A stretch of 64,000 bases of DNA from JANMJD01 sp963828405 (GTDB taxonomy: Bacteria > Actinomycetota > Acidimicrobiia > Acidimicrobiales > Ilumatobacteraceae): assembly GCA_963828405.1 (NCBI GenBank), contig CAWHEG010000031.1, positions 372,001 to 436,000 on the forward strand. Direction: 5' to 3'. A program made the translations under genes and the position numbers. Below, one piece after another: positions 8,121-16,452 of this stretch (positions are counted from its first letter, which is position 1; each line of letters begins with the position of its first letter). Under the pieces are notes generated by a model. The model was not told where the DNA came from and ran no database searches. It saw only the letters and a list, made by a program, of their open reading frames with translations.

Positions 8121-8522
8121 TCACCACACGAAGCAGAGGACTTCGCCGCCGACGTTGCGCTTGCGCGCATCGCGGTCGGTCATCAGCCCCTGGCTGGTGG
8201 ACAGGACGGCAACACCGAGGCCACCGAGCACGCGCGGGACGGCGTCGGCCTTGCGGTAGATCCGCAGGCCCGGCGTCGACACCCGCTTGAGCCCAGCGAT
8301 CGTGCGGTGGCGCTCGGCGGAATACTTCATCTTCACGGTGAGGACGTCGCCGGGACCGTTGGTCGACGGCGCCACCTCGAATCCGGTGATGTAGCCCTCT
8401 GCTTCGAGGATCTTGGCCAACGCCAGCTTCTGACGCGACGAGGGCATACGGACCTCGTCGTGCATCGCGGTATTGGCATTCCGAATCCGGGTCAGCATGT
8501 CGGCAATGGGATCAGTCATCAT
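8121..8522 (-). CDS. rpsH: 30S ribosomal protein S8
   Basis: The protein of 132-133 residues begins (M)MTDPIADMLTRIRNANTAMH and has the C-terminal YRKADAVPRVLGGLGVAVLS and STSQGLMTDRDARKRNVGGE, the S8 signature. S8 binds helix 21 of 16S rRNA early in assembly and in E. coli also represses the spc operon by binding its own mRNA near rplE. Two ATG codons stand in tandem (8520-8522 and 8517-8519); either could serve, with GGGGAG a few bases upstream. It lies between rpsN and rplF. Confidence 0.97.
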   Translation of the reverse strand: MMTDPIADMLTRIRNANTAMHDEVRMPSSRQKLALAKILEAEGYITGFEVAPSTNGPGDVLTVKMKYSAERHRTIAGLKRVSTPGLRIYRKADAVPRVLGGLGVAVLSTSQGLMTDRDARKRNVGGEVLCFVW

Positions 8523-8537
8523 GATGGTTGGCTCCCC

Positions 8538-8723
8538 TTACCAGCTCGCCTTGGTCACGCCGGGGACTTCCCCGGCATGAACGAGTTCGCGCAGGCAGAT
8601 GCGGCACAGCCCGAACTTCTTGAATACGGCACGAGCCCGACCACAACGGCGACAGCGCGTATACGCGCGCACCTTGTACTTCGGCTTCGCATTTGCTTTG
8701 TTGATCAGCGCCTTCTTGGCCAT
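8538..8723 (-). CDS. rpsN: 30S ribosomal protein S14, zinc type
   Basis: The 61-residue protein is the short zinc-binding S14 (type Z). Two CxxC pairs are visible: C24 and C27 (TRCRRCGR), and C40 and C43 (GLCRICLRE). It begins MAKKALINKANAKPKYKVRA and ends HAGEVPGVTKASW, nearly the family consensus. S14 is a late-assembling protein of the 30S head. It sits between rplE and rpsH as usual. Many actinobacteria also hold a zinc-free paralogue elsewhere for zinc starvation; none is in this window. Confidence 0.97.
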   Translation of the reverse strand: MAKKALINKANAKPKYKVRAYTRCRRCGRARAVFKKFGLCRICLRELVHAGEVPGVTKASW

Positions 8724-8743
8724 GTTGGTTCAGCCCTTCCCGA

Positions 8744-9403
8744 TCACTTCTTCTTCTTGCCGGCGGGAGCGGCCTTGGCCGGCTTGCCCTTGGGGCCACG
8801 CACCGGGCCTCGACGCTTCTTGACCGTCTTGACGACCTCGCCGTCCTTCTTGAACGGGAAGCCGAAGGCGTCGAGGAGGGCCTTGCCGCCCTCGTCGGTA
8901 CGGGCTGTCGTGACGATGGTGATGTCCATGCCACGGGTCTGGTCGATGCGGTCGTACTCGATCTCCGGGAAGATCGTCTGCTCGCTGACCCCGAACGTGT
9001 AGTTGCCACGGCCGTCCCACGAGTGGGCGGGCAGACCGCGGAAGTCACGGATCCGGGGGATGGCGACGGCGATCAGCCGATCGAGGAACTCCCACATCCG
9101 TTCGCCGCGCAACGTCACCTTGCAGCCGATGGCCTGGTTCTCACGCAGCTTGAAAGCGGCGATCGAGTTCTTCGCCTTGGTGACGATCGGCTTCTGGCCG
9201 GCGATGGCGGTGAGGTCGGTCACCGCACCCTCGAGCAGCGACGGCTGCTGGGTGGCGCGGCCGACGCCCATGTTGATCACGATCTTGGTCAGGCCGGGGA
9301 TCTCCATCACATTGGTGATCCCGAGCTGCTCCTGCAGCGCCGGGCGTACCTGCTCGTCGTACTTCGTCCGGAGACGGGGAACGACTTTGGTCTCCGCGCT
9401 CAT
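8744..9403 (-). CDS. rplE: 50S ribosomal protein L5 with basic C-terminal tail
   Basis: The first ~180 residues are a normal L5: RLRTKYDEQVRPALQEQLG, PGLTKIVINMGVG, KPIVTKAKNSIAAFKLREN, RDFRGLPAHSWDGRGNYTFG and the GMDITIVTTARTDEGGKALL end. L5 binds 5S rRNA and forms bridges to the 30S head. The protein is 219 residues long because of an added lysine/proline/glycine tail (about residues 190-219, KKRRGPVRGPKGKPAKAAPA then GKKKK), which most L5 proteins lack. The start overlaps the rplX stop by four bases (ATGA). The tail is probably disordered and rRNA-binding; that is inference. Confidence 0.97.
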   Translation of the reverse strand: MSAETKVVPRLRTKYDEQVRPALQEQLGITNVMEIPGLTKIVINMGVGRATQQPSLLEGAVTDLTAIAGQKPIVTKAKNSIAAFKLRENQAIGCKVTLRGERMWEFLDRLIAVAIPRIRDFRGLPAHSWDGRGNYTFGVSEQTIFPEIEYDRIDQTRGMDITIVTTARTDEGGKALLDAFGFPFKKDGEVVKTVKKRRGPVRGPKGKPAKAAPAGKKKK

Positions 9404-9705
9404 CGGATCACCTCACCGGTGGAACGGGCGATGCGCACCTTGGTGCCGTCGGCCTCGATGCGGTAACCGACGCGTGTCGGCTTGCCCTTGTGCAGGTAGG
9501 CAACGTTGCTCGCATCGAAGGGCAGGTCCTTGTCGATGATGCCACCCTGCATGTTGGCCTTGCGGGCCTTCTGGTGGCGCTTGGCGGTGTTGACCCGGTT
9601 GACGATCACCTTGTTGACGCCGGGCAGCACCTGGGCGATTTCGCCCTCGCGTCCCTTGTCCTTGCCGGCGATGACGACCACGGGGTCGCCCTTCTTGAGT
9701 TTCAT
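9400..9705 (-). CDS. rplX: 50S ribosomal protein L24
   Basis: The 101-residue protein starts MKLKKGDPVVVIAGKDKGRE, the KOW motif typical of L24, and continues with PGVNKVIVNRVNTAKRHQKA. L24 starts assembly of the 50S subunit and sits near the exit tunnel. A GTG one codon upstream is also in frame, but the ATG at 9703-9705 overlaps the rplN stop as TGATG, the same pattern as most junctions here, so I prefer it. Confidence 0.97.
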   Translation of the reverse strand: MKLKKGDPVVVIAGKDKGREGEIAQVLPGVNKVIVNRVNTAKRHQKARKANMQGGIIDKDLPFDASNVAYLHKGKPTRVGYRIEADGTKVRIARSTGEVIR

Positions 9706-10073
9706 CACAGCACCTCCGGTGCCAGCGACACGATGCGCATGAACTTCTTGTCACGAAGCTCACGTCCGACCGGGCCGAAGATGCGCGTCCCACGGGGGGA
9801 CTGGTCGTCCTTGATCAGCACGGCGGCGTTCTCGTCGAAGCGGATGTAGCTGCCGTCCGGGCGCCGCTTCTCCTTCTTGGTGCGGACGACGACGCACTTG
9901 ACGACGTCGCCCTTCTTCACGGCGGCGCCCGGGATGGCGTCCTTCACCGTGGCGATGAAGACATCCCCGATCGAGGCGTACCGGCGGCGAGTGCCGCCGA
10001 GCACCTTGATGCAGAGCACCTGCTTGGCGCCGGAGTTGTCGGCCACCTTGAGGCGGGATTCCTGCTGGATCAT
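9705..10073 (-). CDS. rplN: 50S ribosomal protein L14
   Basis: The 122-residue protein begins MIQQESRLKVADNSGAKQVL and contains the L14 signature GDVVKCVVVRTKKEKRRPDG and the C-terminal GTRIFGPVGRELRDKKFMRI. L14 lies at the subunit interface and forms bridge B8; silencing factor RsfS binds it in many bacteria. Three bases separate it from rpsQ. Length and sequence are very standard. Confidence 0.98.
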   Translation of the reverse strand: MIQQESRLKVADNSGAKQVLCIKVLGGTRRRYASIGDVFIATVKDAIPGAAVKKGDVVKCVVVRTKKEKRRPDGSYIRFDENAAVLIKDDQSPRGTRIFGPVGRELRDKKFMRIVSLAPEVL

Positions 10074-10076
10074 GGC

Positions 10077-10496
10077 TTACTTCGCCCTTTCCAGGATCTC
10101 GACGACGCGCCAGCGCTTGAGCTTGGACAGCGGCCTGGTCTCCATCACGCGTACCTTGTCGCCGACCCGGGCGCGCTCCTCGCTCACGTCGTGGGCGTAG
10201 AGGCGCTTGGTCCGGTTGACGAACTTGGCGTACTTGGGATGCCGGACGCGTTCGATGATCGCCACCACGGCGGTGGCCTCCATCTTGTCGGAGACGACGA
10301 TCCCCTCGCGGATCTTGCGATCGGCGCGGGAGTCGTCGTCGGCAGGCACCGGTGCCTGCTTCGTCGCCGCCTTCGCCGCTTCGGCGGGGGCCTTGGCGAC
10401 CACCGGGGCGACGGCCTGGGTGACTTCCCCGGTCACTGATCCTGCGGCGGTCTCGACGGATTCGGCGGCCTCGTCGGCCTGTGCTTCTTCGGACAT
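10077..10496 (-). CDS. rpsQ: 30S ribosomal protein S17 with acidic/Ala-rich N-terminal extension
   Basis: The last ~80 residues are S17: RKIREGIVVSDKMEATAVVA, RHPKYAKFVNRTKRLYAHD and GDKVRVMETRPLSKLKRWRV, an OB-fold that binds 16S rRNA. S17 is normally 80-90 residues, but here 139 residues are encoded. The first ~55 (MSEEAQADEAAESVETAAGS and then a V/A/P/K stretch ending in PADDDSRADR) are acidic and low-complexity. The ATG at 10494-10496 overlaps the rpmC stop (TGATG), which supports the long form. No closer start (ATG, GTG) with a good Shine-Dalgarno site is obvious before the core, so the extension is probably real. Confidence 0.95.
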   Translation of the reverse strand: MSEEAQADEAAESVETAAGSVTGEVTQAVAPVVAKAPAEAAKAATKQAPVPADDDSRADRKIREGIVVSDKMEATAVVAIIERVRHPKYAKFVNRTKRLYAHDVSEERARVGDKVRVMETRPLSKLKRWRVVEILERAK

Positions 10497-10717
10497 CACT
10501 TCGTCTCCTGGGCCTCGGCCGCGGCGATCTCGCGCTGGCGGATGAGGGTGTTGATACGGCCGATGTGGCGGCGGTTCTTGCGCACGGCGGCGGTGTTGTC
10601 GAGCTGGCCCGTGGCATTGCGGAAGCGCAGGTTGAGCGCCTCCTGCTTGGCCGCGCGGAGCTCCTCGATGAGGGCGGTCAGGTCGAGATCCTTGATCTCG
10701 GCGGTCTTCTTGGCCAT
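10496..10717 (-). CDS. rpmC: 50S ribosomal protein L29
   Basis: The 73-residue protein is the two-helix L29: LTALIEELRAAKQEALNLRF and then the conserved NATGQLDNTAAVRKNRRHIG and RINTLIRQRE. L29 lies next to L23 at the tunnel exit and takes part in docking of trigger factor and SRP. Three bases separate it from rplP upstream; its stop overlaps the rpsQ start. The short tail IAAAEAQETK is not unusual. Confidence 0.97.
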   Translation of the reverse strand: MAKKTAEIKDLDLTALIEELRAAKQEALNLRFRNATGQLDNTAAVRKNRRHIGRINTLIRQREIAAAEAQETK

Positions 10718-10720
10718 GAC

Positions 10721-11137
10721 TCAGACCCCCTCGGCGCGAGTGATGACCCGGGCCTTGATCGGCAGCTTCTGCACGGCCTTCTCGAGCGCGGCCCGAGCGA
10801 TCTCGGGATTGGGGAACGACAGCTCGAACAGCACGCGTCCCGGGCGCACGACGGCGACCCAGAACTCGGGGTTGCCCTTGCCCGAGCCCATGCGGGTCTC
10901 GGCCGGCTTCTTGGTGACCGGCTTGTCGGGGAAGACGTTGATCCACACCTTGCCGCCGCGCTTGATGGCGCGGGTCATGGCGATACGGGCGGCTTCGATC
11001 TGGCGGGCGGTGAGCCACCCGGGCTCGAGGGCCTGGATCCCGAACTCGCCGAAGGCGAGGTCGGTGGCTCCCTTCGACAGGCCGCTGGTACGGCCGCGGT
11101 TCACCTTGCGGTGCTTGACCTTGCGGGGCATCAACAT
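10721..11137 (-). CDS. rplP: 50S ribosomal protein L16
   Basis: The 138-residue protein starts MLMPRKVKHRKVNRGRTSGL, the family N-terminus. It has GKVWINVFPDKPVTKKPAET and RMGSGKGNPEFWVAVVRPGR, the loop near the peptidyl-transferase centre and A-site tRNA. L16 is an essential late assembly protein. It lies between rpsC (6 bases) and rpmC (3 bases). The arginine hydroxylated in some bacteria is in the RMGSGKG loop; whether it is modified here cannot be seen. Confidence 0.98.
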   Translation of the reverse strand: MLMPRKVKHRKVNRGRTSGLSKGATDLAFGEFGIQALEPGWLTARQIEAARIAMTRAIKRGGKVWINVFPDKPVTKKPAETRMGSGKGNPEFWVAVVRPGRVLFELSFPNPEIARAALEKAVQKLPIKARVITRAEGV

Positions 11138-11143
11138 GGTCGC

Positions 11144-12024
<881 letters not shown>

Positions 12025-12025
<1 letters not shown>

Positions 12026-12963
12026 CAGGACTCCTCCTCCGTGCGAATGGCGGGCTCGTCGTCCGCTTCGCTCCCTGCTTGCGCCGCCGGTGCCTCGTCG
12101 TCGGCGCTTCCCTCGGCACTCGTTCCCGACCCGCCGCCTGCCATGGCAAAGCCGGCTGCGATCGCGCTCACCTCGGTGTCGAACCACACTTCGGCGACGG
12201 TGGCGTCGTACCAGCGGCCGTCGGGCAGGTGGTAGAGCATCGAGTCGGCGTTGCCCTTGATCGTGAAGCCCTCGGGCGCCGAACCGTCGGCGTTGGGGGC
12301 TGCCGAGCCGGGGCCGAAGTCGATGGCATCGTCGTCGCCGACGGGCAGATCGACGAATCCCTCGACCTCATCGGCGTGTTCGTGTTCGTGTTCGTGGTCG
12401 TGTTCGTGTTCGTGGTCGTGTTCGTGGTCGTGTTCGTGGTCGGCGGCCCCGCCGGCGGCGGCCTGGCGGCTGCGCTCGACCCGTGCCCGGCGGGCGGCGG
12501 CACTCGAACCGGCCACCCGGGCGCCCCGACCCGAAGCGACCTTGGCCGACTCACGGGCCTGCTTGACCGACAGCTTGTCGTCGCTCATCCGGTCGACGAC
12601 GATCGTGATGTGGCAGGTGCGCTTGCGGATCCGGCTGGCTCGTCCCCGGGCCCGGGGGCGGAAACGCTTGAGGGTCGGACCCTCGTCGGCGAAACAGGCC
12701 CGCACGTAGAGCTCCTCGGCCTCCTGGCCGTCGTTGTGCTCGGCGTTGGCGATGGCCGAAGCGAGCACCTTGGTGATCTCGTGCGAGATGCCCCGCTCGG
12801 TGAAGCGCAGCACATCGGCGGCCGCCTTGACGTCGAGGCCGCGGATGAGATCGAGCACCACGCGGGCCTTGGAGGCCGACGAGCGGATGTACTTGGCGAC
12901 GGCACGTGTGCCGGTCGACTCGTCGACCGAGCGGGCGCCCTCGTTGGTCTTGGGACCGGTCAT
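12025..12963 (-). CDS. rplV: 50S ribosomal protein L22 with His-rich linker and extra C-terminal module
   Basis: Residues 1 to about 130 are L22: KYIRSSASKARVVLDLIRGL, the tunnel-reaching loop, and RPRARGRASRIRKRTCHITI. Normal L22 is 110-130 residues; this protein has 312. The added part has an Ala/Arg stretch (145-170), a histidine/glutamate/aspartate tract at 175-196 (alternating HEHDHE), an acidic linker, a module at 232-273 (GFTIKGNADSMLYHLPDGRW then YDATVAEVWFDTEV), and an Ala/Asp/Glu tail. The module resembles a short domain, sometimes called a sunset domain, seen in varied bacterial proteins; that name is from memory. L4 of this cluster ends with the same module. The start overlaps the rpsS stop. 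Confidence 0.95.
12376..12442. repeat. Hexamer microsatellite encoding the His-rich tract of L22
   Basis: The plus strand alternates GTGTTC and GTGGTC hexamers over about 67 bases. Read from the minus strand it encodes alternating His-Glu and His-Asp pairs in rplV. Such a perfect short repeat is prone to replication slippage in multiples of six bases, which would lengthen or shorten the tract in frame. Confidence 0.85.
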
Positions 12964-13247
12964 CAGCGGCGACCCTTCGTGTTCTTCTCCTGGCCGGCGT
13001 GGTACTTGAAGGTGCGAGTCGGCGAGAACTCGCCGAGCTTGTGACCGACCATCGATTCGGTGACGTACACCGGCACGTGCTTGCGGCCGTCGTGGACGGC
13101 GATCGTGTGGCCGACCATGTCGGGGATGATCGTCGAGCGGCGGGACCAGGTCTTGATGACCTTCTTCTCGCCGGCGGCGTTCTGCGTGTCGACCTTCTTC
13201 AACAGGTGGTCGTCGACGAACGGGCCCTTCTTGAGGCTGCGTGACAT
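12963..13247 (-). CDS. rpsS: 30S ribosomal protein S19
   Basis: The 94-residue protein starts MSRSLKKGPFVDDHLLKKVD and has WSRRSTIIPDMVGHTIAVHD followed by GRKHVPVYVTESMVGHKLGE, the S19 signature. S19 sits in the 30S head beside S13 and forms a bridge to L5. It lies between rplB (6 bases) and rplV (1-base overlap), as in other S10 operons. Length is normal. Confidence 0.98.
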   Translation of the reverse strand: MSRSLKKGPFVDDHLLKKVDTQNAAGEKKVIKTWSRRSTIIPDMVGHTIAVHDGRKHVPVYVTESMVGHKLGEFSPTRTFKYHAGQEKNTKGRR

Positions 13248-13253
13248 CGGGGA

Positions 13254-14090
13254 TTACCTCCGGCCCTTGCCGCTACGACGGCGACGGATGATGAGCTGGC
13301 TCGATGGCTTCTTCTTCGAGCGTGTACGGCCTTCCGGCTTGCCCCAGGGTGACACCGGGTGGCGGCCGCCTGACGTGCGCCCCTCGCCGCCACCATGGGG
13401 GTGGTCGACCGGGTTCATCACGACGCCACGGCTCTGGGGGCGGACACCCTTCCAGCGGTTACGCCCGGCCTTGCCGATCTTGAGCAGTTCGTGCTCGGAA
13501 TTGCCGACCTCCCCGACGGTCGCCCGGCAGTCGATCGGCACCCGGCGCATCTCGGTGGACGGCATGCGCAAGGTGGCGTAGGCGCCTTCCTTGGCGACGA
13601 GCTGCACGCTCATGCCGGCCGAGCGGGCCACCTTGCCACCCTGGCCAGGGCGGAGCTCGACGTTGTGGACCGTGGTGCCGACGGGGATGAAGCGCAGCGG
13701 CAGGGCGCAGCCGGGCTTGATCTCCGACCCGTGGCCACTGGACACCTTGTCTCCCACCGAGAGGCCCTTCGGGGCCAGGATGTACGCCTTGGAGCCGTCG
13801 GCGTAGTGCAGCAGAGCGATCCGGCAGGTGCGGTTGGGGTCGTACTCGATGGCGGCGACGGTGGCCATGAGGCCGTCGGTCACCCGTTTGAAGTCGACCA
13901 GTCGATACTGACGCTTGTGCCCGCCGCCGCGATGACGGGAGGTGATCCGACCGTGCGCATTGCGCCCGGCCTGCTTGGGCAGCGGGACGACGAGCGTGCG
14001 CTCGGGCTTGGTCCTGGTGACTTCGGCGAAGTCGGAGACGGTCTGGAACCGGCGGCCGGCGGAGGTCGGCTTGCGCTTGCGGAGTGCCAT
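13254..14090 (-). CDS. rplB: 50S ribosomal protein L2
   Basis: The 278-residue protein starts MALRKRKPTSAGRRFQTVSD and contains GRITSRHRGGGHKRQYRLVD, the OB-fold and SH3-like core, and the C-terminal signature RGVVMNPVDHPHGGGEGRTS with the histidine implicated in peptidyl-transferase-centre function. L2 is one of the most conserved 50S proteins and is needed for subunit association. A longer in-frame start would overlap rplW and is not family-like, so the ATG at 14088-14090 was used. Confidence 0.98.
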   Translation of the reverse strand: MALRKRKPTSAGRRFQTVSDFAEVTRTKPERTLVVPLPKQAGRNAHGRITSRHRGGGHKRQYRLVDFKRVTDGLMATVAAIEYDPNRTCRIALLHYADGSKAYILAPKGLSVGDKVSSGHGSEIKPGCALPLRFIPVGTTVHNVELRPGQGGKVARSAGMSVQLVAKEGAYATLRMPSTEMRRVPIDCRATVGEVGNSEHELLKIGKAGRNRWKGVRPQSRGVVMNPVDHPHGGGEGRTSGGRHPVSPWGKPEGRTRSKKKPSSQLIIRRRRSGKGRR

Positions 14091-14103
14091 GGCTGGTCGT
14101 TCC

Positions 14104-14394
14104 TCAGTTCTCGAACAGCGGGATTTCGTCGCCGGCGGCGAGCGTGACGATGGCCCGTTTGGTGTCGGGCTTCTTACCCATGCGGTTGCTCTTGCGCGCA
14201 CGCTTGAGCTTGCCCGCACGGTTGAGCGTGTTGACTTTGACGACCTTGACGCCCCAGATCGCCTGGACGGCATCGTGGATCTCGGGCTTCGAGGCGGCGG
14301 GGTCGACCTTGAAGGTGTAGACGCCCTGCTCGATGAGGGCGTAGCTCTTCTCGGAGACGATCGGGGCGATGATGATGTCGCGGGGGTCTTTCAT
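14104..14394 (-). CDS. rplW: 50S ribosomal protein L23
   Basis: The 96-residue protein begins MKDPRDIIIAPIVSEKSYAL and has YTFKVDPAASKPEIHDAVQA and VKVVKVNTLNRAGKLKRARK, the L23 core. L23 borders the peptide exit tunnel and is the main dock for trigger factor (through an exposed Glu in the VSEKSY helix region), SRP and SecYEG. The ATG at 14392-14394 overlaps the rplD stop as TGATG; a GTG one codon upstream is also in frame. Length is standard, unlike its neighbour L4. Confidence 0.97.
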   Translation of the reverse strand: MKDPRDIIIAPIVSEKSYALIEQGVYTFKVDPAASKPEIHDAVQAIWGVKVVKVNTLNRAGKLKRARKSNRMGKKPDTKRAIVTLAAGDEIPLFEN

Positions 14395-15561
14395 CACTCA
14401 GCATCCTCTGCAGCGTCGGTCTTGGGCTTGCGTGCCCCGGCCTTGGTGAACCCGGCAGCCCTGGCCGACTCCTCGGAGTCGAACCACACCTCGGCCACCG
14501 TCGCCTCGTACCAGCGACCGTCGGGGAGGTGGTAGAGCATCGAGTCGGCATTGCCCTTGATCGTGAAGCCGTCGGGGCCCGAGCCGTCGGGGCCGGCCGC
14601 GGCCGAGCCGGGGCCGAATGGAGTGGCGGGCTCGTCGTCCGCTGCGCTTCCGTTCTCAACGGCGGGCTCGTCGTCCGCTGCGCTTCCGTTCTCAACGGCG
14701 GGCTCGTCGTCCGCTGCGCTTCCTCCTCGCGCCGCTTGTGCCTCGTCGCTGGCGCTTCCCTCGGCACCACTGTCAACGGCGGGCTCGTCGTCCGCTGCGC
14801 TTCCTCCTCGCGCCGCTTGTGCCTCGTCGCTGGCGCTTCCCTCGGCACCGGGGGCGGGGGCCAGGTCGGCGAGGGGGGCGGGGGTCAGGTCGGCCTTGGA
14901 GGCGGGCTTGGGCTTGGGGGCGGGCTTGGGCCTGTCGGCCTTGGGGGAGGTGGAACCGGTGGGCAGCGTGGCGGTGGTGAACACGATCCAGTCGTTGCAC
15001 AGCACGTCGTAGGCGTTGAGCTCGCCTGCTTCGAGGATCTGGACGCCCACCAGGTTGCGGAACGACTTGGCGGCGACCACGTCATCACGATCGAGGATGA
15101 CGAGCGCCTTGCCGTCGATGCCCAGCGCAACGAGCGCAGCGGCGGCGTTCTTCGACGAGGGCGTGTCCCAACCCCAGGTGTCGACGACGAGGATCTTGCC
15201 CTCGTTGGCCCGATCGCTCAGCGCCGAGGTCAGCGCCAGGCGGACGACCTTCTTGTTGACCTTCTGGGAGTACGAACGCGGGCTTGGGGGCGTGGGTGAT
15301 GCCGCCACCGGAGTAGTGCGGCGCACGGATCGAGCCCTGGCGGGCACTGCCGGTGCCCTTCTGCTTGAACGGCTTGCGACCGCCACCGCGGACCTCGGCC
15401 CGCGTCTTGGTGCTCTGTGTGCCCGAGCGGCGATGGGCCAACTGGGCGGTCACGGCCTGGTGCATCACCGGCACGTTCGGCTGGACGCCGAACACGTCGG
15501 TAGGCAGATCGGCGGAACCCGCGCTCTTGCCGGCGGTCGTCCTGATCGTCACCGACGCCAT
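14394..15561 (-). CDS. rplD: 50S ribosomal protein L4 with repeated linker and C-terminal module; frameshifted in this sequence
   Basis: The N-terminal part from the ATG at 15559-15561 (MASVTIRTTAGKSAGSADLP) runs in one frame through GSARQGSIRAPHYSGGGITH and APKP. The family then needs RSYSQKVNKKVVRLALTSAL, which is one base out of frame. One extra base near 15279 (reading CCC-G-CGT on the minus strand) explains it; removing it gives 388 residues to the stop at 14394. Residues up to about 200 are L4, which lines the exit tunnel. Then come a Pro/Lys linker, repeated Gly-Ser-Ala-Ala-Asp-Asp-Glu-Pro-Ala units (about 240-312), and a module (332-371) nearly identical to that of L22. L4 is essential, so a sequencing error is likeliest. 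Confidence 0.9.
14625..14849. repeat. In-frame tandem repeats inside rplD
   Basis: A 36-base unit starting ggcgggctcgtcgtccgctg occurs twice in tandem (14625-14660, 14661-14696). A related 72-base unit follows twice (14697-14768, 14778-14849), sharing its first 26 bases with the short unit. All are multiples of three apart, so they encode repeated GSAADDEPAVEN-like and GSASDEAQAARG-like peptides in the L4 extension. A diverged copy occurs in rplV near 12045-12120. Confidence 0.9.
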
Positions 15562-16205
15562 CACTGGCCACCCTTCTTGATCGCATTGCGCACGATGACC
15601 ACGCCACCGTTGGGGCCGGGAACGGAGCCCTTGACCAACAGGAGGTTGCGCTCGAGGTCGGCCTGGACCACTTCGAGGTTCAGCGTGGTGACCTGCTCGT
15701 GGCCCATGTGGCCCGACATCTTGAGGCCCTTGAAGACCCGACCCGGGAAGGCGCAAGAACCGATCGCACCCGGTGAGCGGTGGTGCTTGTGGTTACCGTG
15801 GCTGGCGCCCTGGCCGGAGAAGTTGTGACGCTTCATCGTTCCGGCGAACCCCTTCCCGCGGCTCACACCGGTCACGTCGACCTTCTGACCGGCTGACAGG
15901 CTGTCGACCTTCAGTTCCTGGCCGACCTCCAGACCGTCGACCGAATCGAGACGCAGCTCGACGAGCTTGCGACCAGGGGTGACCCCGGCGGAGGCGAAAT
16001 GCCCCGCCTCGGGCTTGTTGAGCTTCTTGGCGTCCTTGTGTCCGTAGGTGACCTGCACGGCGGTGTACCCGTCGCGCTCAGTGGTCTTGACCTGCACGAT
16101 GCGCGCCGGTTCGACGCGCAGCACCGTCACCGGGATGATGCGATTGTCATCGCCCCAGATCTGGGTCATTCCTACTTTTTCGCCGACGATCGCGGTTGTC
16201 GCCAT
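15561..16205 (-). CDS. rplC: 50S ribosomal protein L3
   Basis: The 214-residue protein starts MATTAIVGEKVGMTQIWGDD and contains GVSRGKGFAGTMKRHNFSGQ, GASHGNHKHHRSPGAIGSCA and GRVFKGLKMSGHMGHEQVTT. This long loop reaches the peptidyl-transferase centre. The glutamine in NFSGQGASHG is the position methylated by PrmB in some bacteria. L3 is one of the first proteins to bind 23S rRNA. It is the first gene of the cluster here, since rpsJ, the usual first gene of the S10 operon, is not upstream. Its stop overlaps the rplD start. Confidence 0.98.
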   Translation of the reverse strand: MATTAIVGEKVGMTQIWGDDNRIIPVTVLRVEPARIVQVKTTERDGYTAVQVTYGHKDAKKLNKPEAGHFASAGVTPGRKLVELRLDSVDGLEVGQELKVDSLSAGQKVDVTGVSRGKGFAGTMKRHNFSGQGASHGNHKHHRSPGAIGSCAFPGRVFKGLKMSGHMGHEQVTTLNLEVVQADLERNLLLVKGSVPGPNGGVVIVRNAIKKGGQ

Positions 16206-16452
16206 AGCGGGTGCCTCTGGTTGGTCGGCTCGGACCGAGATCCGAGTGCTGTGCTCTCACGCAAATGCTCCGCATGGCAGGCCAGCGGAGCATCAGGTTC
16301 GGTTTCGTCGCATGGTCCCCTCGACTGCCGAGGGCTCACACGAACATCGAAATTCAAACGTCTCCCTGCGCCCGGCGCATACAGCCGGAACGCACGAATT
16401 GGAAACACTACCGGGGGAGGGTCCCCGTTACCAAGCCCCCCGGCGAAAGACT
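16206..16452 (-). promoter_or_regulatory. Leader region of the ribosomal cluster with a hairpin
   Basis: This 247-base gap should carry the promoter and leader for rplC and the genes after it. A perfect inverted repeat, ATGCTCCGC and GCGGAGCAT with an 11-base loop (16265-16293), lies about 60-88 bases before the rplC start and would form a stable hairpin in the leader RNA. A weak promoter candidate on the minus strand is TTTCCA, 16 bases, TGTATG, reading down from about 16405 to 16378. In E. coli, L4 controls the S10 operon through a leader hairpin; whether that happens here is only a guess. Confidence 0.4.

Noticed and set aside
12376..12442. Possible CRISPR-like short repeats
   Set aside because: The repeats are 6-base and in-frame coding within rplV, with no spacers.
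14394..15386. A separate 330-residue protein starting inside rplD
   Set aside because: Its first ~38 residues are the wrong-frame copy of the L4 N-terminus; the rest continues L4 after a one-base shift, so it is one broken or misread gene, not two.
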